Program-made: the position numbers and the translations under genes
In this document: one piece after another, positions 12,029 through 23,036 of the stretch
Layout of the letters: each line of letters starts with the position of its first letter
Position numbering within the stretch: the stretch's first letter is position 1
Assembly (NCBI RefSeq): GCF_004193775.1
Contig: NC_041011.1
Location: forward strand, 8,893,656 to 8,957,655
Reading direction: 5' to 3'
DNA length: 64,000 nt
DNA from: Glycine soja
Taxonomy: Eukaryota; Streptophyta; Magnoliopsida; Fabales; Fabaceae
Notes under the pieces: model-generated
What the model saw: the letters and a program-made list of their open reading frames with translations, nothing else
What the model was told of the DNA's origin: nothing
Database searches by the model: none

Positions 12029-13026
12029 TGTTGGACAAGTGACTTTAATAACTTAAGGGGGGGTGAATTAAGTTTCAAAATTTCCCACTAACAAACTTTT
12101 AACTCCCTTCTAAATGATAGACTCAGAATGCAGAAGAAGAAGCAATAATCAATTTAATAATCTTCTTTAAACATGTAAGACAAAATTGACTGCAATAACA
12201 TAAATGAGATAAGGGAAGAGAGAAATGCAAACTCGATTTATACTGGTTCGACCATTTCCCGTGCCTATGTCCAGTCCTCAAGCAACTCACTTGAAATTTT
12301 CCACTATCTTTTTAAATCCTTTACAGACTTTGAACACATCTTGGGATCCCTCACCCTTGTGTTCAAAGATTCTCCAAGAGACAACCCGTCTCTTGATTAC
12401 AATTCTCACAATCCAAGAGCAAACCAGTCTCTTAATTACAATTGACTTTCTGAGATGAACAGAAAGATTTATCTCCTTTAGAATGGATGATACAAATTGA
12501 AGTTTCCAGAGGAATTTCTCTCTTTTAGAGATGATAATACAATTTGAAGTTCCTGGATGAATTCTCAATAGATTTGCAAGTGTTTGTCCATGAGTTGTTG
12601 AGAGAGCATTTGACAATTAAATTCTCTTAGAATATCTCTCTCTTGCTTTTCAAAGTCAGACACACATATATATAGGCCTTTCGTGCCTTTTCAAAAAGTT
12701 TTTTCTGAAATTCTTCACTGGTAATCGATTACACAGCTATATTTTGAAGGATCATGATTTTTCAAAGTGTTTTCTGAAGTTTCGTTTCTGGTAATTGATT
12801 ATAAACATCTGGTAAACGATTACATGATTCAAAATTTAAATTCAAAATCCTTTTTAAAAGCTGTTTTTTAAAATTGTCTTCTGGTAATCGATTACACTAC
12901 TTGGTAATCAATTACCAGAGCCTTGATCTCTTGAAAACACTTTTTTTGAGACAAAAACATGATCTTGAATTAATCTTGAAGCAATGCTTGTTTATTGAAG
13001 CAACCTTGTGTATTCATACATTCACA
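12029..13026 (-). repeat. 3' LTR of Copia element (998 bp)
   Basis: Starts TGTTGGACAAGTG on the plus strand and ends TACATTCACA at 13026. Near-identical over most of its length to the other LTR (e.g. ATAAATGAGATAAGGGA at 12201 and 15345), but it lacks the tandem duplication and extra tail seen there. TSD GAAGT lies directly outside. Confidence 0.88.
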
Positions 13027-15118
13027 TTCTCCCCCTTTTTTGTGATGACAATCATTATCAACTGAGAATCAAATGATATCAAAAGAAAATGTACTGCTTG
13101 TTGGAATATATAAGAATCAAATGATATCAAAAGGCCTTTATCACATAATTGATGAATACTTAATAAACTATGCTTAAGATCATCAATAAGTAAAGCATTT
13201 TCTATGGAGGTAGAGAGATCCGTACCTATTTTTCCAACTCCAACAATTTTACCTTTGTTTGTTGTCTCCATAGATCACATATTCACTATCTTTGGGAGAA
13301 ATATGAATAAACTTTGATGCATCTCCCGCCATGTGTTTGGAGCAACCGCTATTAATGTATCAACTTTGCTTCAAGGAGTCCATTATTCATATAATCATAT
13401 TTTGATTTTGGTACCCAAATTTTCTTGGGTCCTTGAATGTTTGTTTTGAGTAAGGATCCTTTTGGAACACACACCATTTTTCCAATGGTACTTCCATTCT
13501 TTATAATATAACATGTTGATGCACTATTGATCATTCTTACCATAGTAAAAACATGTTAACAAGGGAGAACCAGCCTTTTGAGTGGAGACAAAGAAATTTT
13601 TATGCATCTTTTGTTGATTTTCAAGATTATATCCTAATCCAGCTTTATCAAAAACACATTTTTGTTTGCCAAATACAATATCTAAATTATTTTTATCAAG
13701 AGTAAATTTGGCAAGAGCAATTTTTAAAACTTCAATTTCTTCTTTGAATTTATCACAACGTTCACATGAATGAGATGCTTTATTGTTTTCTTGTATTAAG
13801 CATTTTGTAGAAGATTGATTTTTATCTATTGATTTTAAAGTTTTAACTTCAGATTTAAGATTTTCTAACTCTACATTTAATTTCAAAATTTCATTTTTCT
13901 AAACTTAAAATAGTTTTTTTAGAATATGAAACTAATTTGGCAAGTTTGACAGATTCTTTATGCAAGTCATTGAATGCATCTTGGAGTTCACCAAAAGAAA
14001 TAGATAAGTCATAGTTAGAAGACATTACCTCTTCTCTGCTTTCATAATCTTTGACCATGAGACCCAAATTTATGATTTCATTTTCTGAATCACTTGAAGA
14101 ATCCATATCATTATCTTCCCAAGTGATGTATGCTTTCTTTTCTTTGAAATTTTTCTTGTCGGATTTTTCCATTCTCCTTTTAAAGATAGGACAATCAAAT
14201 CTCATGTGCCCAGGTTGATCACATTCATAGCATTTTGGAACTAAGGAATCTTCTCCTTTCTTCTTTGAATTGACGTTTGATCTCCTTTAATTTCCTTTTT
14301 TTCTCAAATTTATTGAATCTCTTCACAAAGGGACTGAAATCATCATCTTTTTCTAAGTTCTTTTCATTTGAGTCTTCTTTGTCATTTTCCTCATGAATAG
14401 AAGAAGATGAGTCTTTGAGTGCAATTCCTTTCCTCTTTTTGTCATTATCTTCAGGTTGATGGAGTCTCATAAGTTCCATTTCATGTTCTTGAAGTTTTCC
14501 AAAGAAAGTGGCGAGAGTCATGTTGGTGAGATCTTTTGACTCCGCAATTGCTGTTACTTTTGGTTGTCATTGCCTACTTAAACATCTCAACACTTTGTTA
14601 ATGAGATCTTCATTAGGAAATATTTTTCCCAATGATGCAAGATGATTAACTATATGTGTAAATCTCTTTTGCATATCTTGTATGGTCTCATTTTTATTCA
14701 TTCTAAACAGTTCATATTCATGTGTGAGAGTGTTTATTCTATATCTCTTAACATCAGTTGTGCCTTCATGTGTAACTTGTAATGTATCCCACATTTCTTT
14801 TTCATTTTTATAATTTGAAACTCTAAAATACTCATCTATGCCTAATGCAGAAGTGATTATATTTTTGGCCTTTAAATTCTATTGAACCCTTTTTCTTTCA
14901 TCATCATTCCATTCTTCTCTAGGTTTTTCTGTAGTTGTATTTCCCACTACCATTGTTGGAATGAAGGGACCAATTTTAATGGCTTCCCATATATTTAAAT
15001 CTATGGCTTCTATAAAGATCTGCATTCGGATTTTCCAATAGTGATAACCCTTACCATTGAAAACAAGAGGCCTATTAATAGAATTTCCCTCAGGAAATGG
15101 AAAATTAGATGAGGCCAT
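13027..15118 (-). pseudogene. Copia gag / pre-integrase remnant
   Basis: Start MASSNFPFPEGNSINRPLVF at 15118 leads into the Copia gag (DUF4219/UBN2 type) with YHYWKIRMQIFIEAIDLN. Then come WDTLQVTHEGTTDVKRYRIN and MTLATFFGKLQEHEMELMRL. A zinc-knuckle region follows with CDQPGHMRFDCPIFKRRMEK (C-x4-H-x4-C visible). Downstream are a coiled-coil-like stretch, GPKKIWVPKSK and a pre-integrase piece KGKIVGVGKIGTDLSTSIEN and HSLLSIHQLCDKG. Stops and frame changes split it into at least six ORFs. The sequence then runs directly into the polypurine tract, so integrase to RNase H was deleted. Confidence 0.85.
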
Positions 15119-15171
15119 AATTATTCTTGAAGTTTTTAAACTTTAAACAAGAATCCTGCTTTGATATCACT

Positions 15172-16674
15172 TGTTGGACAAGTGGCCTCAATAACTTAAG
15201 ATGAGGGTGAATTAAGTTTCAAAATTTCTCACAAACAAACTTTTAACCCCCTTCTAAATGATAGACTCATAATACAGAAGAAAAAACAACAATCAATTTA
15301 ATAATGTTCTTTAAACATGCAAGACAAAATTGACTGCAATAACATAAATGAGATAAGGGAATAGAGAAATGCAAACTCGATTTATACTGGTTTGGTCACT
15401 TCCCGTGGCTACGTCCAGTCCTCAAGCAACCCACTTGAGATTTTCCACTATCTCTGTAAATCCTTTACAGACTTTGAACACACCTTGGGATCCCTCACCC
15501 TTGTGTTCAAAGATTGTCCAAGAAATAACCCGTCTCTTGATTACAATTTTCACAATCCAAGAGACAACCAATCTCTTGATTACAATTGACTTTCTGAAAT
15601 GAACAAAAAGATTTCTCTCCTTTAGAGTGGATGATAAAAATTGAAGTTCCTAGAGAAATTTCTTTCTTTTAGAGATGATAATACAATTTGAAGTTCCTGG
15701 ATGAATTCTCAATAGATTTGCAAGTGTTTGCCCATGAGTTGTTGAGAGAGCATTTGACAATAAAGTTCTCTTAGAATATCTCTCTCTTGCTTTTCGAAGT
15801 TAGACACACATATATATAGGCCATTCGTGCCTTTTCAAAATGGTTTGATGAGATGTGTCTTTTCAAAAAGCTTTTTTTGAAATTCTTCACTAGTAATCGA
15901 TTACAGGTTTTTGGTAATCGATTACACAATTATATTTTGAAGGGTCATGAATTTTCAAAGTGTTTTCTGAAGCTTTGTTGCTGGTAATCGATTATAAACA
16001 TCTGGTAATCGATTACATGATTCAAAATTCAAATTCAAATTCAATTTGAAGTTCCTGGATGAATTTTCAATAGATTTGCAAGTATTTGCCCATGAGTTGT
16101 TGAGAGAGCATTTGACAATTAAGTTCTCTTAGAATATCTCTCTTGCTTTTCGAACTTAGACACACATATATATAGGCCCTTCGTGCCTTTTCAAAATGGT
16201 TTGAAGAGATGTGTCTTTTCAAAAAACTTTTTCTGAAATTCTTCACTAGTAATCGATTATAGAAATTTGTAATTGATTACACAGTTATATTTTGAAGGGT
16301 CATAACTTTTTAAAGTGTTTTCTGAATTGTCGTTGCTGGTAATCGATTACAAACATCTGTTAATTGATTACATGATTCAAAATTCAAATTCAAATTCAAA
16401 ACCCTTATTAAAAGTTGTTTTTCAAAATTGTCTTTTGGTAATCGATTACACTACCTGGTAATCAATTACCAGAGCCTTGATCTCTTGGAAACACTTGTTT
16501 TGAGACAAAAGCTTGATCTTGAATTAATCTTGAAGCAATGCTTGTTTGTTGAAGTAACCTTGTATTAATCTTGAAGCAATGCTTAACCTTTGAATGTTTG
16601 TTGAAGTAATCTTGAAAGCAACCTTGTTTGATTATTCTTTGGCATAATCAAAATCATGTATTTATACATTCACA
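15172..16674 (-). repeat. 5' LTR of Copia element (1503 bp) with internal tandem duplication
   Basis: 505 bp longer than its partner. Most of the excess is a tandem duplication: the unit starting CAATTTGAAGTTCCTGGATG at 15684 starts again at 16042 (period 358 bp). Both units hold the TATATATAGGCC promoter-like block and several TAATCGATTA motifs. A further ~100 bp of AATCTTGAAGCAATGCTT-type repetition lies near 16500-16620. Confidence 0.85.
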
Positions 16675-17679
16675 GAAGTGGCTAAAAATATCTGGTTAAT
16701 AGTTGATATCTGTTGGTTTCAGATGCATTATATGTTTTATGTTTTTTCAGTTCAGTCTTTGTCTCTGCCTGTTTCAGTTGCAGACTAATGACACATCAAT
16801 ATCTAAGTTTGTGGATGAAAGTATCTTTAGATTTATGCTAGATGTATATACAACTTTATTTTTGATGTGTTCAATTGAATTATCCTTCATTATTATTTTT
16901 GTTGTGTAGTTTTGGTAGAATTGGGGTTCCACAGAGCATGCAAAGTAACAAAATTGCCATCTCCTTTTAAATTTGACAGATTTTAAATGCCTTGCTAAAT
17001 GTTTTAGCCTTCCAGCAACCCCTCTCTATAATGGTGCTATGGCATGCAGGGTGGTGCTTGCAAAAGCTACTCATCTTCCATAGAGAGGGACTTAGTGGAG
17101 ATAATCTTCTCCTATTCATTGTAAGTATTCAATAGCTTCAGCTAATTTCTTAACACACTATTACAAGTGGATTTCTACTTGCGTGGAGACATACTTGTAT
17201 TCTATCACATGTATGACTAGGTGGATTACATTTGATGTATCAATTTTGTAAACTTGTTTAGCTTTTGATTTTTTTTTTCCTGGAGTTTCAGTTCAGTATA
17301 TTTCTACCATCTATTGTCAAGTCTCAGATTATCTAAGCTAGGTACAAATTTAGGCTGAATAGCATAGTTGTTATGTAAAAGTGTATCATCAAGCTCATGA
17401 TTAGTTATATGTAAGCCGCAAGAACAAAAATTGTTTCTCCTAATGTTCTAGGACTATAGGTTCTTCCTACAAGTTTCTCTTTTAAATAAAGATGATATCA
17501 TGATAGATTATGCATGTTATTGTGATCATGTGTGTAAATCTTGTGTGGGTTTGAACAATGAGCATATCATTTCTAGGTTTGAGAATATGTATGGTAGATG
17601 AAAAATGTCAAAGAAAATAAATAGTAATTTACTTTGGATGATGCAGAGATATGAACTTATATATGTGTGTGTAAAACGT

Positions 17680-18350
17680 ATCATATGAGGATGACAATCT
17701 TAAGTGAGAATGAAAATGGTTAATCTCAATCATTAGATTAAAATCAAAGGCCAAAATCAAAACATTTTAAATTAAAATCTTATTTGACCATAAAATCTCT
17801 ATAATATTTACTAAACAAAAAATCAAATATCTTAAAGATTTAATTTATACCCTTTATCGAAGAAAAAAAGATTTAATTTATGTCAAAATTGTTGTCACCA
17901 CAACAACCTCCACTATGATCGCTGTCATGACCACCATCATCGCCATCAACATGATTGTTGCTGTTGCCATGCCAACACTATCGCCGATGGTGGTGGCAGT
18001 GACAACAACAGTGATCATGTTGGTGACGATGATCATAGGGCGGTGGTAGTGGTGGTGGATAGTAATGGTGACGATAATCATGGTGGTTGTGGTGGTGGCC
18101 ATGACAATTGTGCTGAAAATGATCAAGACGCTTGTGATGGTAATCGTGGTGATAGGTTTGAGATATTTTAGGATATCATAAATTAAATCTTTTAAGATAT
18201 TTGATTTTTTGTTTGGTAATTTTTTAGAGATTTTATGGTTAAATAATGTTAATTCGAATTTAAAATGTTTTAACTTTTACCTTTCATTTTAATCTAACAT
18301 TGAGATTGATTATTCTCATTCTTGCATAAGATAATCATTCTCATATGATA
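17680..18350. mobile_element. Long-TIR foldback/MITE-like element in TT9-like intron 14
   Basis: The first ~200 bp (TATCATATGAGGATGACAAT start) match the reverse complement of the last ~185 bp (ending TCATTCTCATATGATA), with small indels. The loop (17880-18160) is a skewed tract of GTGGTGGT/CATCACCA-type triplets, which opens a meaningless minus-strand His/Thr/Ile/Met-rich ORF. The structure suits a Mutator-like or foldback MITE; no convincing TSD was found. Confidence 0.7.
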
Positions 18351-18353
18351 TGT

Positions 18354-18372
18354 TTCTCTCTCTCTCTCTCTT

Positions 18373-18445
<73 letters not shown>
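18354..18445. repeat. (CT)n followed by (TA)n microsatellite
   Basis: About 60 bp of CT dinucleotides with small interruptions, then ~28 bp of TA, immediately beside the foldback element in intron 14. Confidence 0.95.
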
Positions 18446-18448
<3 letters not shown>

Positions 18449-19510
18449 TTCTTGTATTTTGGTGCGTTGGTGCTGTTGCTAATTGATATTGGTTGGCTTA
18501 AAGGTTTTAAATTACCTAATAATTCTAGAAAGTAACTTAACTATGCATAAATTAAGCTAGAATTGTCTTGAATTTTGGAAAAGTTATTGTCATGAATCAA
18601 TTATTCCTAAAGCTCAAGTTGTTAAATGAAAACTCATGAAATACTTTATTTTACATTTCTAGCATGCCCTCTCATGCAAAAGTCCTTAGGTTTGAAATGT
18701 GGGAATGCCCAGACCTATCTATCTTGTGCCGAATTAAACTTAAGGCCACCAGTCATAGAAGTGTACCCAAATGATTTGGCAATTAGCTGAGACCATGACT
18801 TGATACTTTGCTTTTTTTTTTTTTTTTTATCTTGTAATCATATATTGCTTCTCAATTTTTCAAGATATGAGGTTATCCTTGATGATACATTGTTATGATG
18901 GCGATAAAGGATACATATTTTTTTGTCATTTTTACAAAGCCCTTTTTTTCACCTAATGTCATTCTCCCCTGTTTGACCCACATTGATACCCCCCGTCATC
19001 AAAGACTTGAACTCTGGCAACTACCGCCATATAAGATATCTTCACAACCTCTTGTCTCTTTTTTTTTTTTTTTCAGTTTATTCTTTTTCTTCACAGCATT
19101 TATTTATTATTTTTTTTCTGTTCTTCTCTTTTTATTTTATTCTGATCTATCTTTTTTTTTTTTCCTGTACTTTGTTTGTTTTACATTCTCTTTTTTTTCT
19201 ATTTTTTTCTTGGTCCTTTTCTTCCCTTGATCATCTCCTTCTGAAAACCGAAGCCAACTTCAAACACCACCACAACAATGTCAATATTGACATTTTTAGT
19301 TTTATGGCTTTTATCTTTCTTGTTAGTGTTGTTATGATATACATATGTGATTGTTTTATTACATCTTTTGTTTTGGATAAGATATGCATGTTATTGGAAG
19401 TAAATATTGATTTATCCATGTTATTACAGGTTCATTAGCATCATCAATTACAAAATTGCATTTGTGCATTCAAAATTTCTAGTTTTATAGTTTCTAGTTT
19501 CCATCGGCAG
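18446..19510. other. Rest of TT9-like intron 14
   Basis: AT-rich intronic DNA with poly-T runs (18811-18829, 19058-19072, 19152-19164). The T-rich ORFs at 18895-19438 are F/S/L-rich low-complexity translations with no domain and are judged non-coding. Confidence 0.6.
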
Positions 19511-19974
19511 ACTTCATATGATCAGTCTCGTGTAAACTTTCTGAATGAACTTGGTGGAGTTTGGTTCGATCATATTCCAGATACTCTAATAACAGAATTC
19601 GCAAGCTGTAAAAGAGGTATTTATTACTTTGTTCACTTTGAGATTGAACCTGCTGCATCTTTTTGAGTAACTAGGTATTTGAACAGTTAAAATAAGTCTA
19701 GAATATGGTTAATATGTATCAACAGGGTGCATACATATTTTCGTAATTAAAAAGTGGGAAAAATGTAAGGTTGTTCTTGTTGAATCATTGAAATTTTTGT
19801 TTTTGATAAATGGCTTTATTTGATTTAGGTAGCTCAGCCCATCTGTTGGGAACAGGATTGGATTTGGTTATTGTTACACTATGAAATTACCTTGATACTA
19901 CTAATATGAAATTACCTTAGCGTTGTCTATTTCCACCCCTCTAATGCGCATCCCTCTTATTGCATTGCATGCAG

Positions 19975-21983
19975 TTCTTGAACAATCTTCCCAATATAAA
20001 GATCCATTATTTATGTTGGAGCTTGTTCTTCACCAACAACCCACCAATGGTATTGTCATCTTTTCACAACCAAATGACCTCTCCATTGGATTGGTATTTT
20101 ACTTTTAATATTCAATGACACCAAGTACTATTTATTATTTCATTAAAAAAATGATTGTGTGTGACAGGTCAAACATCTTCATATTTTGCTTGGCAAAGGA
20201 TGGTTGATGCAGTAAAGGTGTTGTCATTTTTCTTTCCAGTTGTCATCCAGATTAGTTGCAGCATTATTTTAATGATCAATTTTTAGTTTCTACAACAAAC
20301 GGAGATGGGTGTTAATTTTGAATATAAGGATAAGTTTAAGTTAAATTGTAGTTTTTAACGTGGTACTGGACATATTTACAAGTACATCCAAGAGCTTGTG
20401 CTCAATGCATGATTTTTGTCAATGAGATATAGTAATAGTTGATTAGTTAAGACAAAAGAGTAAAATCTAAACTTGAGTTGTGGAGAGAAGCTTGAAATTT
20501 GTATGTCTAAGGATATGAAATGCAAGTTCAACAAGATGAGTTAGGTGGGATTTAGAGGTGAAAAATTGGGGATTACTCAATGCAGGTTTGGTGGGTGTTT
20601 AATCAAAACACTATATCGTTCCATGATTTTAGTTGCTGCTGTTAATTATTTATCTTTCATTCTTTAATACTCCTGGAGCATACTTTTAATACCAGTTGTT
20701 TATTCAGGCTTTTATTCTCCACTTCCAGTTGAAGACATTTATTTTGAAAGGTGGATTGGTTGACAAGCCATTATTGAACATGATTTCCAGTTCTACCAGT
20801 GATTCTAGAGTAATCCGTTCATCAGATGTTTCATCTGCTAGCTTTGGGTCAAATGTTTTATTGGGTAGGCATCAGTATATTTATACTTGGTTGTGCCTCT
20901 GGCATCTTTCTTTCTTACTCTATTTTGAAAATTCTAATCCTTTGTAACTGTTTCAGAGTCCGGAATACCTTGTGGAATTGCATTTTCAAATTCGGAAATT
21001 AGGGATATATATGTAATATCAGTGGCAAGTGGAATAATTGGAAAATTGCTTCTCGTGGAGAAGCACCCATTCCGCAGTGGACATGGAGTTGTGATTGCAA
21101 TTGCTCCATTGGCAGGGTTATGTGTACGTCAATATTGCTGTGACTTTTTGCTGCTTAGAGTGTAGCTTTTATAGTTTTTTTATGATGTTAGTCTGATTAA
21201 TTAAGAAAAATAATTATGTGAAGATACCTGCCGTTGTCTCATTCTTTGTAAGTTGGTTTTCAAAAACTGCCTTATTCTAAAATTTATATAGTCTCATTAA
21301 TAGAATGCCATATACTCTGCTGCTATTCAATGTGAAGATACTTAATGTGATTGTTGCATATATAATATATCTTAAGCAAAGATATATAGGAGTAGAGTGC
21401 AGTCATGCATTTAGGATTTCTGTTGACATTTTTGCGTTTTTTCTTGTTTGAGTGTGCACACATGGGGTTTGGATAGGTTTATTGAACCATAAGCTGTACT
21501 AAAATCTAAACCAAAAGAGGAAAAACTATAAAGTATAAAACACTTGAATTTTGCCACATGTAAGATTTTTCTTTTTAAAATTCAAAGACCAAGCAACAGA
21601 AAAAAAAACAATTAAATTTTAGTTTTTAATCTTTAGAGGGGGGAGGGGGTGATATGTTTTGATCAATTCATCATGTTTTCATTTCTTCATGTGTTTCGTT
21701 AACCCCTTTTACCTGCTTGATGATACAGCCTAAAATAGATGAGGACCACCCCTCATGGTTGCATCTTCAAATTAGAGAATTTGACCCACAGTTTTATTCA
21801 ATCAAAACCAGAGGAAACAACCTGAGCATGCCTGATCATTTGGCAGATGGGAGATGGGCACTTGGTTTGCCGAATGCAAGAGCTTGTGAAGAAGCTCAAT
21901 TAGCGATTCTGAATGAAATTACCAAGCAGAGATCAGCCGTGGAGTATATGCTTGCTCCATTACTTCAGGATGATCTTGAATAA
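19975..21983 (+). CDS. TT9-like: TT9-like exons 16-20: intact C-terminal part
   Basis: Five exons joined in frame from exon 15: VLEQSSQYKDPLFMLELVLH; QTSSYFAWQRMVDAVK; AFILHFQLKTFILKGGLVDK; SGIPCGIAFSNSEIRDIYVI with GHGVVIAIAPLAGLC; and the last exon PKIDEDHPSWLHLQIREFDP to the TAA at 21981-21983. All borders are GT-AG. The order and the terminal RSAVEYMLAPLLQDDLE agree with the conserved plant CLEC16A/TT9 C-terminus. No lesion is visible here. Confidence 0.85.
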
Positions 21984-22671
21984 GCTGAAAGCTGAGGTAG
22001 TTGAAGTTGTTAGAAACTTAGAATTAGATTTCATGGTTAGTTTATATTATTTCCCTATTTGAATCATTGTCTCCCTTTTCTTTAATTTACCTGTATTTTT
22101 CTTTCTTTCTTTCTTATCTTTATATTTCGGTTCTATATGGGAATAGGGTTATAATTTTGCATATTAATAATTAGGGTAGATTATTTTATGCTATTGCTGC
22201 CAACAAGCAAACTTGTGAAGCATTTGATACCTATCAAGGTATAGTCTAAAGAGAACATCACATAATAAATGCTTAAGTTACAAGACATATGTTTGTCTCG
22301 TGTAATGTTTGATGGATAATGTAAAACACAGACAAAATAATATAAAAATTATTGTAATACCCTTTTTAAAAATAACTATCTTAATACAATTCATATTTTT
22401 GAATTTTTATATATTTAAACTTTATATGATATATATGATATAAATATTATAGATTTAAATATATTTTTTATTCTTAATATATTCAAACTTTGTGTTTGAT
22501 CTCTCGTAATCTTTTTCTTTGTTTTTGCTCCTTAACATATGAAAAGTTATTTTTTATTTTTGTTGTTATGATCTATCCATTGGTGATGTGATAGTTAACT
22601 TATCAAAAATACGATTTGTGGTGGTTTTAAAAGTAACAATATTCATTTCGAAATTAAAACTATAATTTATA
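21984..22671. other. 3' flank of TT9-like gene
   Basis: Presumed 3' UTR and AT-rich intergenic DNA. No further gene, repeat or clear poly(A) signal was assigned. Confidence 0.4.
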
Positions 22672-23036
22672 GTGATCGATTTCTAGGTTTCGCCATAAAC
22701 CTAGTTGGTTACTTCCAATTACGTATATCAATGGTTCAAACTGCACTCAAAGGTAGGACATTTCCCATTTTTATAGGAACTTCTGTACCAGAAACAATGG
22801 TATCTCCAATTATAGCCCCTCTGGGGTGTAAAATATATTTTTTCTCACCATCCCCATAGTGTATGAGACAAATGTATGCATTTCGATTAGGGTCATATTC
22901 TATGGTTACAATTCTACCATATATGTTTTTTTTCATTCCGTCGAAAATCAATTTTACGGTATAGACGCTTATGACCTCCCCCTCTATGCCCGGCAGTAAT
23001 GATCCCTTTGGCATTACGACCTTTACCATCGCTGTG
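22672..23036 (-). pseudogene. rpl2: Plastid-derived rpl2 fragment (NUPT): exon 1 plus start of group II intron
   Basis: Minus strand encodes a long run of chloroplast ribosomal protein L2: [55 protein letters not shown]. Before it, in another frame, [20 protein letters not shown] can be read, so there is an indel near 22930 in an A-run. At 22746 the coding stops at GTGCAG, the group II intron 5' end of rpl2, and intron sequence (GGAAGTAACCAACTAGGTTT) continues to ~22672. Presence of the intron shows transfer of plastid DNA, not RNA. A passage via the mitochondrial genome cannot be excluded. No function is expected; nothing downstream of exon 1 is present. Confidence 0.88.

Larger units (their letters stand above)
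12029..16674 (-). mobile_element. Copia LTR retrotransposon with intact ends, pol largely deleted (intron 12 of TT9-like gene)
   Basis: Complete insertion on the minus strand: 5' LTR 15172-16674, internal region 13027-15171, 3' LTR 12029-13026. Both outer ends are TG...CA, and both flanks carry GAAGT (12024-12028 and 16675-16679), a perfect 5-bp TSD. The primer-binding site TGATATCAAAGC (minus, 15169-15158) matches the usual initiator-tRNA-Met site TGGTATCAGAGC. A polypurine tract AAAAAGGGGGAGAA precedes the 3' LTR. Only gag and the gag-pre-integrase region remain; integrase, RT and RNase H are absent, so the copy is non-autonomous. Its LTRs are rich in the TGGTAATCGATTAC motif. It expands an intron of the TT9-like gene in antisense orientation. 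Confidence 0.92.
16778..19616 (+). pseudogene. TT9-like: TT9-like exons 13-15
   Basis: Exon 13 reads LQTNDTSISKFVDESIFRFM then LD. The acceptor at 16777 gives phase 0, which does not match exon 12 (phase 2). The upstream AG at 16722 restores phase but adds 19 hydrophobic residues. Exon 14 (16980-17120): ILNALLNVLAFQQPLSIMVL, WHAGWCLQKLLIFHREGLSG. Exon 15 (19511-19616): SYDQSRVNFLNELGGVWFDH. Introns between them hold only AT-rich sequence, a foldback element and simple repeats. Confidence 0.8.
7067..21983 (+). pseudogene. TT9-like: CLEC16A / TRANSPARENT TESTA 9-like gene, 20 exons, apparently disrupted
   Basis: Homologue of the CLEC16A/GOP-1 family (N-terminal FPL domain), whose Arabidopsis member is TRANSPARENT TESTA 9; the family acts in endosomal/vacuolar trafficking and autophagy. 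Exons by splice sites and reading frame: 7067-7119, 7521-7572, 7652-7728, 7825-7958, 8162-8258, 8508-8565, 8899-9006, 9103-9223, 9321-9543, 10267-10579, 11230-11318, 11409-11454, ~16778-16843, 16980-17120, 19511-19616, 19975-20049, 20168-20217, 20708-20864, 20957-21123, 21729-21983. They total about 795 codons, near the family length. The start is MLRSLWRSIDRFS (ATG 7067, GCCACC context); the end is VEYMLAPLLQDDLE then TAA. Lesions: one base missing in exon 7 (~8980) and in exon 10 (~10467), no AG at exon 10, and a phase clash at exons 12/13. Either a pseudogene or a locus with sequence errors. Confidence 0.88.

Noticed and set aside
12225..12616. ORFs on both strands, repeated at 15369-15602 and related to 53022-53231
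   Set aside because: All three are LTR sequence of one Copia family; similarity reflects repeat ancestry, not a gene family.
17878..18126. Minus-strand ORF rich in Thr/Ile/Met/His
   Set aside because: Translation of a triplet-like low-complexity tract between inverted arms; not protein-like.
18895..19438. Overlapping ORFs rich in Phe, Ser and Leu
   Set aside because: Produced by poly-T tracts in an intron; no recognisable membrane-protein pattern beyond composition.
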